64,000 nt of DNA from assembly GCA_947305005.1 (NCBI GenBank), contig CAMZCM010000002.1:124001-188000 (forward strand), given 5' to 3'. Both the position numbers and the translations under genes were made by a program. Below the pieces are notes generated by a model that worked only from the letters and a program-made list of their open reading frames with translations, did not search any database and was not told the DNA's origin. Shown here piece after piece: positions 13,171 through 22,903 of the stretch. The number at the start of each line of letters is the position of its first letter. Position 1 is the stretch's first letter. The stretch comes from an uncultured Prevotellaceae bacterium. GTDB taxonomy: Bacteria; Bacteroidota; Bacteroidia; Bacteroidales; Bacteroidaceae.

Positions 13171-15120
13171 TTACTCATTTGTCTTTTTCGGACGAAGAAT
13201 AATACGGTCTATCGAGAATGTCTTTTGATAGCCAGCCTCTTCATCTTTAGCCTTAATGTTCTGAGAAGTAATCGTTATGAGGGGATAGCACTTGGAGAGG
13301 TTCCTGTACGAATAGGGGAAGGTAATGGTGAAAGGTACTCCCTTATCATTAGCCCATATCGTATCCACTTTTTCTCCTTTGTATTCAAACTTATTATCAG
13401 ATGCCTTTGTAGAAGATTCTTTCTTGCTGTTGCTCAGGTAGGTGATACTCATGGTCAGCTTATTCTTCTTATAGACAAAAGTGGGATCCTCAGCGGGATC
13501 ATCCTCGTTATTGTTACGATAGAAATCGGGTACCATTACAATACCGACTTCATATTCCAAATTGCTGAGAATCTGTCTGTCTTCTTCGCTATCCGTCAGC
13601 TTAAAGGCAACCGTAGGCAAATCCGTGTCGGCCATGAATGTCAAGAACGAGTTCTTACTGACATTTCCATAGATGGGGGCCAAGGGATTGGTATTGCTGT
13701 TAAAGCTGTTTGCTTCGTAGTCAGACATATATTCATAACTATCACTTTTGCGCTCATTCTCTGTCAGGTTGTAACGGACTTCCTGGAAGATGGAGAAGCG
13801 CTCGGCTTTGACGATGACGTCTTTGGCGCCGTAAGCCTTCATGAGGTTCCAATTATCAACAGGGTAAACAACACCGTTGCTGAGACGAAGAGGCGCTTGT
13901 CCGTCAAACAACAGACTCTTGACATCTTGGGTAGCTTTTTCATCCACGGTAAAGGTATCAGCACGCGTGTTGAAGAGCTTGTTGATGTTGTTGTTGATGA
14001 AAGCGTCCAATGTCCAGAAGGCCATTCCTTCAGGCTTGTTCTTCTGTTGACGGACATTGAAAACGAGAGGAGCAACCAAATCCATGCTCATCGCGGCTTC
14101 TTTGATGGTGTCCGAAACCGTAATAGTCATACTGTTCTTGGCTGTCGAATTATCTTTCGTTAATGCGTCTTCTTCGTATTTGTCATAATACACGTCAGCA
14201 TAGTTATAATATGCGGACATCTCCTGAACAGCTTTTTCCCAAGCAGCGTCTGTCGGAACGATCATAGCCCAGATACTATCCTCCAGCTCCAGATTACATA
14301 TGCCAAAGCCTTTGTGAGGCATGGCCCATTCGATAGAGCGGGGCTCGTAATAGAAGGTGTAGTATAATGAGTTGTAACGTGTATAGACGCTATCGACATA
14401 AATGGGTTCACCTGTTTCTATGTCAGTGCCGGCGATGGCGCTACGATCAGCATCGAAATACAAGGTGTCGTGCTGGTTCAGCCAGTTTATCAAGTGCTGG
14501 TATTGGCTGTTGGCACGGATGTATTCATAGATGTTGTAGGCAAAAGGCACTTGTTGGTCCACGATGTGAAGCACACCATTGGTCGCGCTGAGATTCGGCG
14601 TTGCTAAAGAAACCTCCTTGATGGTTTTCTCAACACGGTCGAAATAGGCTTTCTTGTTATTCAGCAACACAATGCGTTCAGGTGTTTCCTGTGGATTGGT
14701 TCCGGTTGCCACGTAACGGTTACGGGCGATATGATTGCCAATGAGGCGGAGGAATACATCGTAGGGACTCGTCTGTAACAGCGCTTCGTATGCTTGGACA
14801 TCAGCAGCCGTGAGCGCATTGTTGTCAGGAGCAAAGACGGTCAGCACCACCTTGCCGTTGAGCACATCTTTGAAGGTGTAACCGTTCATCGGGTGTTTCT
14901 CATCCTTGAACACTGGTGTCTTCTCAGCAATCTGCTTGAAGTTAGACAGGTCTGGATTCGTGCTAATCAGTTCCCAAAGAGTCTGGGTCGCATTCCCGTC
15001 AGAATCACCTCCACCTTCCTGAACGACGAAGTGATCATCTGTACAGGCCGCAAAGGTCATGCCCAGCATGATGCTCATCACGCCTATGCGGAAACATTGA
15101 GAGAATTTTGATAGTATCAT
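13171..15120 (-). CDS. Fasciclin (FAS1) domain-containing lipoprotein
   Basis: 649 aa; lipobox TFAACTDD; FAS1-like text (VLTVFAPDNNALTAADV, NGVLHIVDQQVPF). Confidence 0.8.
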   Translation of the reverse strand: MILSKFSQCFRIGVMSIMLGMTFAACTDDHFVVQEGGGDSDGNATQTLWELISTNPDLSNFKQIAEKTPVFKDEKHPMNGYTFKDVLNGKVVLTVFAPDNNALTAADVQAYEALLQTSPYDVFLRLIGNHIARNRYVATGTNPQETPERIVLLNNKKAYFDRVEKTIKEVSLATPNLSATNGVLHIVDQQVPFAYNIYEYIRANSQYQHLINWLNQHDTLYFDADRSAIAGTDIETGEPIYVDSVYTRYNSLYYTFYYEPRSIEWAMPHKGFGICNLELEDSIWAMIVPTDAAWEKAVQEMSAYYNYADVYYDKYEEDALTKDNSTAKNSMTITVSDTIKEAAMSMDLVAPLVFNVRQQKNKPEGMAFWTLDAFINNNINKLFNTRADTFTVDEKATQDVKSLLFDGQAPLRLSNGVVYPVDNWNLMKAYGAKDVIVKAERFSIFQEVRYNLTENERKSDSYEYMSDYEANSFNSNTNPLAPIYGNVSKNSFLTFMADTDLPTVAFKLTDSEEDRQILSNLEYEVGIVMVPDFYRNNNEDDPAEDPTFVYKKNKLTMSITYLSNSKKESSTKASDNKFEYKGEKVDTIWANDKGVPFTITFPYSYRNLSKCYPLITITSQNIKAKDEEAGYQKTFSIDRIILRPKKTNE

Positions 15121-15143
15121 AATGTTTGCTTATTTTAAAAAGG

Positions 15144-17411
15144 TTACCAGATGTCTTCGGGTTCAACAGGATTGTCATAGACATCCTTGGAGACGAACTC
15201 AAAGTAATCCATGAAGAATTGAGATTTCTCGAATTCCAAGACATTCTTGAAGCGGATGTAATAAGTCTTTTCAGGATCCAAGTCAGTGCTGACCATGATT
15301 CTTCGTGTTACCCACTCGCATTTCTCTCCAAGGGCTGCGGTTGTACTATTTCCACAATGGAAATATCTCGGTCCCTTCATGAACCCCTTGGCACGTAATG
15401 TCTTGTTGATTTCATCCTTTTCATCCAAGCTCAGATCGAACTCGCCTTCGTAATCAGAACTCTTGGCATAGCCTAAGTTGGAGTTGATGGTTGTATTCGG
15501 GAAACGATGGTTCACAAAACCTTTACGGAGGTCCATAGGAATACCCATAGCCGGTAAGTAGTTGATGTTATCGCCGAAATAAACCTGACACATACTACGC
15601 ACGCTGGAACCGGAGCTAACTCCGAAACGAATTTCGTAATGTCCTTTCTTCGGCACAGGTGGTAATTTCATCGTGAATTCGTACTTACCAATGATATTGA
15701 ATTCATCCATCTGGTAATTACTCCAACTGCGTTCATATGCACCAAAATAGTAGAATTGCGTACCATCGCGCATTTCCAAATCTGCTAAATAGGGATAGTT
15801 GACAGGTATCGCCCTCGTGAAGGTCGCGCCATAGGAATAGAAGTCCATTGGACGACGGATGTCGTTATTAATGAACTCTGGGAACATGGCTGCCATGTCA
15901 ATGCGGATACGTTCACCGGCCAGACGATTCTGGGTATTCTCTGTATAGGCCAAGATGCGCTGCAGTGGATAGATACAACTGTTGATAAGCTTCTGGTGCT
16001 GAGCACCTCCAGGGGTTGACAGCATGATTTTTACACCTTCGTTCTCATCGCTGTAGAGATGTTGAGAAGAACCGACATCCTTAAACCGACCGCTTTCGTG
16101 GTAGTCGTTCTCTACGTCGCTGCATTCGCCACGCCCGTTTCGTAGAATGGGGAAACGGTTGAGATAGATACCCTTGTTACCGCCGATATCCTCGGGGTCA
16201 GCATCAGAGCTCTCCTTACTCTGGAAGATCTTCAGCAGACGACGCTTACCCATCGTCGTGAAGTATTCATAGACGGGTACCGTGTAATTCAACTTGGAAC
16301 TTTTGTAATTGTAGTTACATTCGTTGTAGTGAATGACTAATTTGTCCGGGGTTAATTTCTCCGGAAGAATGTGGTAGGTCGTGAACTGGTTAATGATATT
16401 GTTCTCATTGGAATAGTCCGTACCTGTGGTCGCATTCGGATAAAGTCCCTTAGTGATGAGATAACTCTTGATGTCATCTACGGTAATCTGGTCATAGGGC
16501 TTACCGATCTCTGTCTCCCATAACTCATCTGGTTCAGCAAAGATGGTAAAGCCATATTTACGATGCTCGGGCATGGTTCCTGGCTGATCGGGCTCTGTCG
16601 GGTGGTTAGGAAGATCTACGACCTGTTTGGTTAGATACATGTTTTCCCAGACATCATCCTGTGTCTTACTGAGGGTGTCTTCCAGACCGCAGGCCAGAAT
16701 CAGTTTCGCCATCACGATGAAGCCTTTTTTGTTCTCATCAATCATCTGGCGGAAGAGGTCGGACATGGTATCATTGCTCGGGGCGATGACACCATGAACT
16801 TCATGGACGCGTCCGTTGATAGTCAGAATGTCGCGGTGATCCAAGTCTATCAATGCTGTTCCGTTGATATAAATCGTATCCGTCTGACTGATGGATGTTT
16901 TGTATAACTTACGATCGTTGAGATTGGGTAGGGGGAACTCATCACCGTCGGTTTTGGAAATGATGTCACCCATCTCAAATATGCGGCCGGTGTTACTACC
17001 GTCAAGGATGCTGTTATAGACAATCACCTTGCGGATAGAGTCCAAGGTCTTTTCAGAGGTGAAACCATCCCATGAAGCCTCTGTGATGATTCCCTTTACT
17101 TTCAAGGAATCAAGGTAATCATAGATAGCTTTGTTGCTGGGTGCGAAACAGGTGAATGCACCGCGGGCAGATAGGAACTGTGCCACGGAAGAAGAAGACT
17201 GTGAACTCACAGGAACCTTCTTCAACAGTTCCACATATTCCGTATATTCGGCAGCATCATTGCCGCTTTCCAGGTAGGACATGATGGTATGCTCTGTTTG
17301 TGTGAATCGAGCCGAAGAATCAATCTCTTCAGTGCAGGAGGCCATGAAACAGGTGAGCACGACACCAGCTAATATCCACTGGACTTTCTGAATTTGTGCA
17401 ATATATTTCAT
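15144..17411 (-). CDS. Fasciclin (FAS1) domain-containing lipoprotein
   Basis: 755 aa; lipobox FMASCTEE; FAS1-like text (GAFTCFAPSNKAIYDYLDSL, INGRVHEVHGVIAP). Confidence 0.8.
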   Translation of the reverse strand: MKYIAQIQKVQWILAGVVLTCFMASCTEEIDSSARFTQTEHTIMSYLESGNDAAEYTEYVELLKKVPVSSQSSSSVAQFLSARGAFTCFAPSNKAIYDYLDSLKVKGIITEASWDGFTSEKTLDSIRKVIVYNSILDGSNTGRIFEMGDIISKTDGDEFPLPNLNDRKLYKTSISQTDTIYINGTALIDLDHRDILTINGRVHEVHGVIAPSNDTMSDLFRQMIDENKKGFIVMAKLILACGLEDTLSKTQDDVWENMYLTKQVVDLPNHPTEPDQPGTMPEHRKYGFTIFAEPDELWETEIGKPYDQITVDDIKSYLITKGLYPNATTGTDYSNENNIINQFTTYHILPEKLTPDKLVIHYNECNYNYKSSKLNYTVPVYEYFTTMGKRRLLKIFQSKESSDADPEDIGGNKGIYLNRFPILRNGRGECSDVENDYHESGRFKDVGSSQHLYSDENEGVKIMLSTPGGAQHQKLINSCIYPLQRILAYTENTQNRLAGERIRIDMAAMFPEFINNDIRRPMDFYSYGATFTRAIPVNYPYLADLEMRDGTQFYYFGAYERSWSNYQMDEFNIIGKYEFTMKLPPVPKKGHYEIRFGVSSGSSVRSMCQVYFGDNINYLPAMGIPMDLRKGFVNHRFPNTTINSNLGYAKSSDYEGEFDLSLDEKDEINKTLRAKGFMKGPRYFHCGNSTTAALGEKCEWVTRRIMVSTDLDPEKTYYIRFKNVLEFEKSQFFMDYFEFVSKDVYDNPVEPEDIW

Positions 17412-17452
17412 AATTGTTCAATTTTTCAGTTTAACAGTAGGCTCCGAAGAGG

Positions 17453-19273
17453 TTATTTAATACCTTTCTCGCGATCCCAGGAAGGATTCTGCGGTATGAG
17501 GTAATCGTTAGCACTTCGCTCGCGGTAGTATATAGGACTATACAACCCATAACGGTTCTTCATACGACTCTTCAGGTTGGGTGCAAGCTTCTGATAGGCT
17601 CCTTTGGCCAGATAGTTATCTACCATCTTGGTCAATCCTTCAGCTCCGTCCATGTATTCAGGCTCACGAGGATCTGGATTGGTACCTCCGCCGATACGTT
17701 CTGCATAGCGGACCAGATCGAACCAACGCTTGCCTTCACCCAAAAGTTCTACGAGTCGTTCCTTCATGACCAGATCAATGCATTTAGCTTGATCTGCTTC
17801 GTTGTTGGAAAGCCCCAAGGCTGAAGTCTGATCCAACATGGAACGTTTCTGGATGGCATCAACAATTTTTCTGCATTTTGCATAGTCGCCAGTGATGGCG
17901 TATGCTTCTGCCATCATGAGCATGACATCCGTCATACGATAGACAATCCAGTTTTTGTAGCATGTTGTGCTGATATAGCTCCTGAGGTCCGTATATAACC
18001 CTTTATCCGTATGGTTGAACTCACAATTCATCCATTTGGTCATGTAGGTCATTGCGGAAGTCTCGTCGGCTTTGCTGCTTGACGTGTACATATACTTCTC
18101 TTCCTGACAGCTATACCATTTGCGACAGTCTTTTTCCCAGAGTTTATTATCTCCCTTGGTCAAAGCGCTTTTAATGGCCTCCAAACTGACGGCAATGGGG
18201 AATTTCTTGTCGGTTTTGACACCCCAGAAATCTCTGAGGAAGTCGCTGTTGCGGTCATCCCCTCGTGAGAACTGAATCTCAAACATGCTCTCTTCGCTGT
18301 TCTGATTCAGGAAAATGCTCTCATAGCTGCTGACTTCGATGTTGGAACGTTGCGCATTGTAATCGCTAAGCATGTCTTTGTTCGCAATCAACATAGCATT
18401 GGACAGTGTACTGCCGAAGTCGTCTTTATCAACGGCGGTACGATCGTACTGGCTAAGCGTAAACTGTTGGTTTTGTTTGGCCAATGCATCCAAAGAGCGT
18501 TGCCCAAAGTAAATGACACTGTCTGCGTCAGTTTTCACGTCCGTGTCAGGGAAGTTGCGTCCATCACGTAATGCACTACGCCAGAGATACATGTCTGCCA
18601 AGATAGCATAGATGGCCGTATTCGTGATGAGACCTTTGGTATCTGATTCGGATGGGAAGCGGCTTTTGCCTTTTCCTGCCACACCTCGGAGATCTCCAAT
18701 CAATGTATTTAGGATCTGCATCTGGGGTGTATTGGTAAATTTCCGGACATCCTCATCAGAATTGATGACCTCATCGTAAGGGAAGGGAATATCCTTGAAA
18801 GCACGAATCAGGTAGAAGTAATTCAAGTCTCTCAAAGCCACCATTTCCGCTTTCATCTGTTCCCATTCTGTTCGGGTGAACTGCGGGTCTTTCTCTAAGA
18901 CTTCTTCTCCGTGAGCCAACACCTTGTTACAGTAGTTGACGGTGGTATAGACACTGCCCCAGTCATAGATACCCATGGTGGAGTCGGGGTTGGCATACAT
19001 GATTTCTTCGTAATCGCTGCTATTGGGATTGGAAGAATTGTACATGTAGGCATCGGAACGGACATCGCCCCACGCAATGAATTTTTCAATCGTGGAAGCC
19101 ATTTGTTTGTAAGCACCATAGCGAACACCTTCCAGGTCATTCTTGTCTTCCCAGAAGTTCTCTTCTACCACCTTATCTGTCGGATAGAGTGTCAGAAAGT
19201 CGTTGCACGAAATCATACTGAGTCCGGACAGTCCCAATATGGCGATGCTGAAATAATATGTGTATCGTTTCAT
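17453..19273 (-). CDS. RagB/SusD family outer-membrane lipoprotein
   Basis: 606 aa; SMISCNDFLTLYPTDKVVEENFW; C-terminal MKERLVELLGEGKRWFDLVRYAERIGG. Confidence 0.95.
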   Translation of the reverse strand: MKRYTYYFSIAILGLSGLSMISCNDFLTLYPTDKVVEENFWEDKNDLEGVRYGAYKQMASTIEKFIAWGDVRSDAYMYNSSNPNSSDYEEIMYANPDSTMGIYDWGSVYTTVNYCNKVLAHGEEVLEKDPQFTRTEWEQMKAEMVALRDLNYFYLIRAFKDIPFPYDEVINSDEDVRKFTNTPQMQILNTLIGDLRGVAGKGKSRFPSESDTKGLITNTAIYAILADMYLWRSALRDGRNFPDTDVKTDADSVIYFGQRSLDALAKQNQQFTLSQYDRTAVDKDDFGSTLSNAMLIANKDMLSDYNAQRSNIEVSSYESIFLNQNSEESMFEIQFSRGDDRNSDFLRDFWGVKTDKKFPIAVSLEAIKSALTKGDNKLWEKDCRKWYSCQEEKYMYTSSSKADETSAMTYMTKWMNCEFNHTDKGLYTDLRSYISTTCYKNWIVYRMTDVMLMMAEAYAITGDYAKCRKIVDAIQKRSMLDQTSALGLSNNEADQAKCIDLVMKERLVELLGEGKRWFDLVRYAERIGGGTNPDPREPEYMDGAEGLTKMVDNYLAKGAYQKLAPNLKSRMKNRYGLYSPIYYRERSANDYLIPQNPSWDREKGIK

Positions 19274-19285
19274 ATAGCTCTGTTT

Positions 19286-22200
19286 TTAGAATCCCAAATT
19301 GATACTGCCGGTGAAAGAAAGAGGACGAGGCGTTTTGCTGTAGTCCAGGGCAATCTTAGACCATCCATAAGGAGCGATTTCCGGATCTGTACCGGTGTAT
19401 TTGCTCCACACAAAGAGGTTGTTAGCCGAAGCATATAGTTTCAGTTGACGGATGCCCCATTTCTTGAGAATCTTCGGGTCAATGTCATAACTCAACTGAA
19501 CGTATTGCAAACGAAGGTAATCACCGTCTTCGACGAAACGGTCTGAAGGCAGTGCATTGTAGCTAGCATAATCAGCTGCACTCAAGGCGCGCGGAATCTC
19601 TGTGATGTCACCGTTCTTACGCCAACGCCATGTGGTAGCAAAGCTTTGGTTGTTGTTGTCACGCATCATTTCAGCACGTGCACGAGCTACGTTGACCACC
19701 TGGTTGCCGACACGGAAGGTGAAACCGGTGTTCAACTGCAGGCGGTCCCACTTCAGAGTGAAACCAAAACCACCGTTGAACTTGGGGTTGGAGTTGCCTA
19801 AATAGACAATGTCCAAACGGTCAATTTGTCCGTCGTTGTTGATATCCTCGTAGATGACATCACCACCCTGGAATTCCTTCTTGGTGGAGCGATTATAGCA
19901 GTAATACATGTGCAGGGGATCACCTTTCTGGTCTGTCAGCATATTGCCATCTGCATCATATGCAATCGGGCAAGTGCTGTTCTCGCCGCGTCGTGCAGCT
20001 GCGGATGCGGTGTTGACAGCATAGTCATGTACCCAGTTGCCGTTGGCATCCTGTTTCCAGTGATAACCGTCGCCGTATGCTTGAGCTTCTTCTTTGGAGG
20101 TGCTATTGCGGTAACCGCCATTTCCATCGGGTACACTTTCGGTGTAACCGTATTTGTACCATGAATTCTGTGTATAGCCGCAGTGCTCATAGTCATAACG
20201 ATAGACACCTTTGTATTTCAGACCGTAGATGGAACCGAATGGATTGTTCACCTGAATCCGACGGAGGTTGTCGTAAGCATTTAAGTTGCTGACACTGACA
20301 TTCTCTGGCTCATAGGTCTCGGAAGGATTGAGGCCTTCCAGTACCAAGGGATCCATTTCTTCAATCTCGTTGAAGTTCTGTGCGATATTGCCACGCAACT
20401 TCATCTGGAACTTGCCAATCTTGGCGAACCAGCCTGTGGAGGCGTTGAGCTCCCAACCTTTGTTACGCATCACGCCGGCATTGACTTTAGCCAGAGAGGA
20501 GTAACCGTTGGCTGAGGCGATACGCTGATTCTGCATAATCAGGTCAGTTACGCGGTGGTCGTATAGATCCAATTCAAAGTTGATGAGGTCATCAAAGAAA
20601 CCGATATTGAAACCGAGGTTGATCTTTCGGGTTGTCTCCCAACGAATGGAGCTAAGGGAAAGGTTTTCAGGAATAATAACGGTGTGACCATTATAAAGGC
20701 CCGACTGGGCATATCTGTTATACTGGCTGAAACCGCCGCCACCGGAACCACCGGTAAGACCCCAGGTAGGACGAATGGACAACATGCTGAGCCACTTGCG
20801 AGACCATTTCATGAAACCTTCATCAATGATGTTCCAGCGAAGACCAACAAACGGGAAAACACCGAACTTATTTCCGGTACCGAAAGCGGTAGAACCGTCC
20901 CAGCGCACACTGAAGTCGATATTATATTTACTCTTATAGGAACCGTGCGCACGCACGAAGAAACTGGTCTCGCGCCATTCGCCATTAGAGGCACCAGCTC
21001 CTTGCAGTAATGCTACCACGGTCGGGTCGGTGACACCATTGGGGACGTTCCACAAGTCGGTATTCAAAGAACTGGACTGACCGCTCTTTAAATCCCACTG
21101 TCCCAAGATGCTGGCACTCCAGTCTTCGTTGCTGAAATGCGGATAAAAAGCCAGACTGTGGCGGGTGGTGAATTCCAAACTTTTGTATTCTGAGTTACCT
21201 ACGTTGTTACGTTGGTTGTTGATATTTCCTTTGCCATGTTTATAGGGGTTGTCGCCGCCATAGCTCCAGTCCATGGTGCGTAACTCAGAAGGTAAATACT
21301 TGTCATTGGAGGTATTATAGATGTTCAACTGGACATCACCCATATAGTTGAGCTGTGTCTCATCGTTGGACTTTCCTAAGAGCTTGTACTCAATGGCAAA
21401 CTGCGGAGTCAGGTTGTACTGCTTTTCCTTGTTCCAACCGCCGTAAGCGTAAGCTACGGGGTTGCCGTTGATGAACATGTCATACAGGTTGTAACTGGTA
21501 TATGTTCTGTTCTCCGTGTCGTTCTTCGTATCATTAAGCGGAAGCATATTGAAGTAACGGCCGGTGGGGAGATAGGTGAGTGCACCATTGACATTCTGTG
21601 CCATCAGCTCATCGACACTCATGTTCGGCATCGCCTTATAAGCACGCTCCAGAATGTCATTGGGATTGTTCTTGTGGTTGTTCGTGAATGTCATGCTGAT
21701 ATTCGAAGTGAACTTGATACGGTCACTAACCCAGTAGTCCAAAGCGGTTTGAGTGGTGAAACGATCGAGCTCCTGACCGATAATTGAACCCGTAGATTTG
21801 TCATAACCGGCAGACACACGGAACGTGGCTTTGTCACCACCACCGGAGAGGGTGACGTACCACTTGTGTTCTTTACCAAACTGGCGTACTTGATCAACCC
21901 AGTCTGTATTGTTACTATAGTGACCATAGATGTTCGTCAGGTTCTGGTTGTAGTCCAACTCCGGCATGGAGGTAGCAATCTGCTGCGGGTTATAATAGGC
22001 TTCCTTCAGCATCATGGTATAACCGTCACCATTCAGCATCTTGTAACCATCTGGCTGCCATGTTCCGTTGAACTTGTAGGAGAAGGTGACATTGGTCGGA
22101 CCACGGTGACCACGGCGGAGCTTGATCTCAATGACACCATTAGCACCTTTGGAACCCCATTTTGCTGTCGAGGCGTCCTTGAGGACCTCAATGCTCTGGA

Positions 22201-22891
22201 TATCTTCTGGGTTCACATTCAAAAGGGTAGAGAACTGCTCCTCATTGTCGAGGTCACCGAAGTCGATGTCCTTGGTGGCATCTTCAGGCAGTTCGAAGAT
22301 GTGGTCGTTGACGACAATCAGCGGCTGCGCATCACCATTAATGGTAGTGGTACCGCGCAGGCGCATAGTAGTACCGGAACCGAGGTTACCGGAGTTCTGC
22401 ACAATGTCGAGACCGGCAATCTGACCTTGCAGGGCCTGATCGACTGATTCGAACGCCATACCTTCCATTTCGTCCATGTTGAAAGTCTGGGTGGCACCTG
22501 CCAACTCACGGACAGGAATACTCAAGCCACCACTTTGCTGCATTTTCTTACCCACCTTCACGACTTCCTTCATCTGCTTGGTGTTATCTTGCAATTTGAT
22601 ATTCCAAGTAGTTTGTTTACCAATCTTCTGGGCAAAAGGCTTCAGACCCATGAAGGTGACGGACAATGTATTGTTCGGGTCCTTAATATTCAAGGTGAAG
22701 TGACCGTTCATATCAGTGGCGGTGGCACTGACGATACGGTTGTTCTTATCACGCTCTACGACGTTAGCACCCGGCACCACATCAAAATCGTCTGATACGG
22801 TACCCGCGATGCGTCGCTGCTGGGCATTGACTTGGACGGTCATGAGGCACATCACCGTCAGCAGCATCAGTTTGATGATATTATTCTTCAT
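19286..22891 (-). CDS. SusC/RagA family TonB-linked outer-membrane protein
   Basis: 1201 aa; signal peptide; QGQIAGLDIVQNSG, STAKWGSKGANGVIEIKLRRG; C-terminal barrel. Confidence 0.95.
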   Translation of the reverse strand: MKNNIIKLMLLTVMCLMTVQVNAQQRRIAGTVSDDFDVVPGANVVERDKNNRIVSATATDMNGHFTLNIKDPNNTLSVTFMGLKPFAQKIGKQTTWNIKLQDNTKQMKEVVKVGKKMQQSGGLSIPVRELAGATQTFNMDEMEGMAFESVDQALQGQIAGLDIVQNSGNLGSGTTMRLRGTTTINGDAQPLIVVNDHIFELPEDATKDIDFGDLDNEEQFSTLLNVNPEDIQSIEVLKDASTAKWGSKGANGVIEIKLRRGHRGPTNVTFSYKFNGTWQPDGYKMLNGDGYTMMLKEAYYNPQQIATSMPELDYNQNLTNIYGHYSNNTDWVDQVRQFGKEHKWYVTLSGGGDKATFRVSAGYDKSTGSIIGQELDRFTTQTALDYWVSDRIKFTSNISMTFTNNHKNNPNDILERAYKAMPNMSVDELMAQNVNGALTYLPTGRYFNMLPLNDTKNDTENRTYTSYNLYDMFINGNPVAYAYGGWNKEKQYNLTPQFAIEYKLLGKSNDETQLNYMGDVQLNIYNTSNDKYLPSELRTMDWSYGGDNPYKHGKGNINNQRNNVGNSEYKSLEFTTRHSLAFYPHFSNEDWSASILGQWDLKSGQSSSLNTDLWNVPNGVTDPTVVALLQGAGASNGEWRETSFFVRAHGSYKSKYNIDFSVRWDGSTAFGTGNKFGVFPFVGLRWNIIDEGFMKWSRKWLSMLSIRPTWGLTGGSGGGGFSQYNRYAQSGLYNGHTVIIPENLSLSSIRWETTRKINLGFNIGFFDDLINFELDLYDHRVTDLIMQNQRIASANGYSSLAKVNAGVMRNKGWELNASTGWFAKIGKFQMKLRGNIAQNFNEIEEMDPLVLEGLNPSETYEPENVSVSNLNAYDNLRRIQVNNPFGSIYGLKYKGVYRYDYEHCGYTQNSWYKYGYTESVPDGNGGYRNSTSKEEAQAYGDGYHWKQDANGNWVHDYAVNTASAAARRGENSTCPIAYDADGNMLTDQKGDPLHMYYCYNRSTKKEFQGGDVIYEDINNDGQIDRLDIVYLGNSNPKFNGGFGFTLKWDRLQLNTGFTFRVGNQVVNVARARAEMMRDNNNQSFATTWRWRKNGDITEIPRALSAADYASYNALPSDRFVEDGDYLRLQYVQLSYDIDPKILKKWGIRQLKLYASANNLFVWSKYTGTDPEIAPYGWSKIALDYSKTPRPLSFTGSINLGF

Positions 22892-22903
22892 AGTGTCGCT
22901 TTT

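Noticed and set aside
13225-14163. 312 aa plus-strand ORF
   Set aside because: Antisense to a FAS1 gene; no domain recognised
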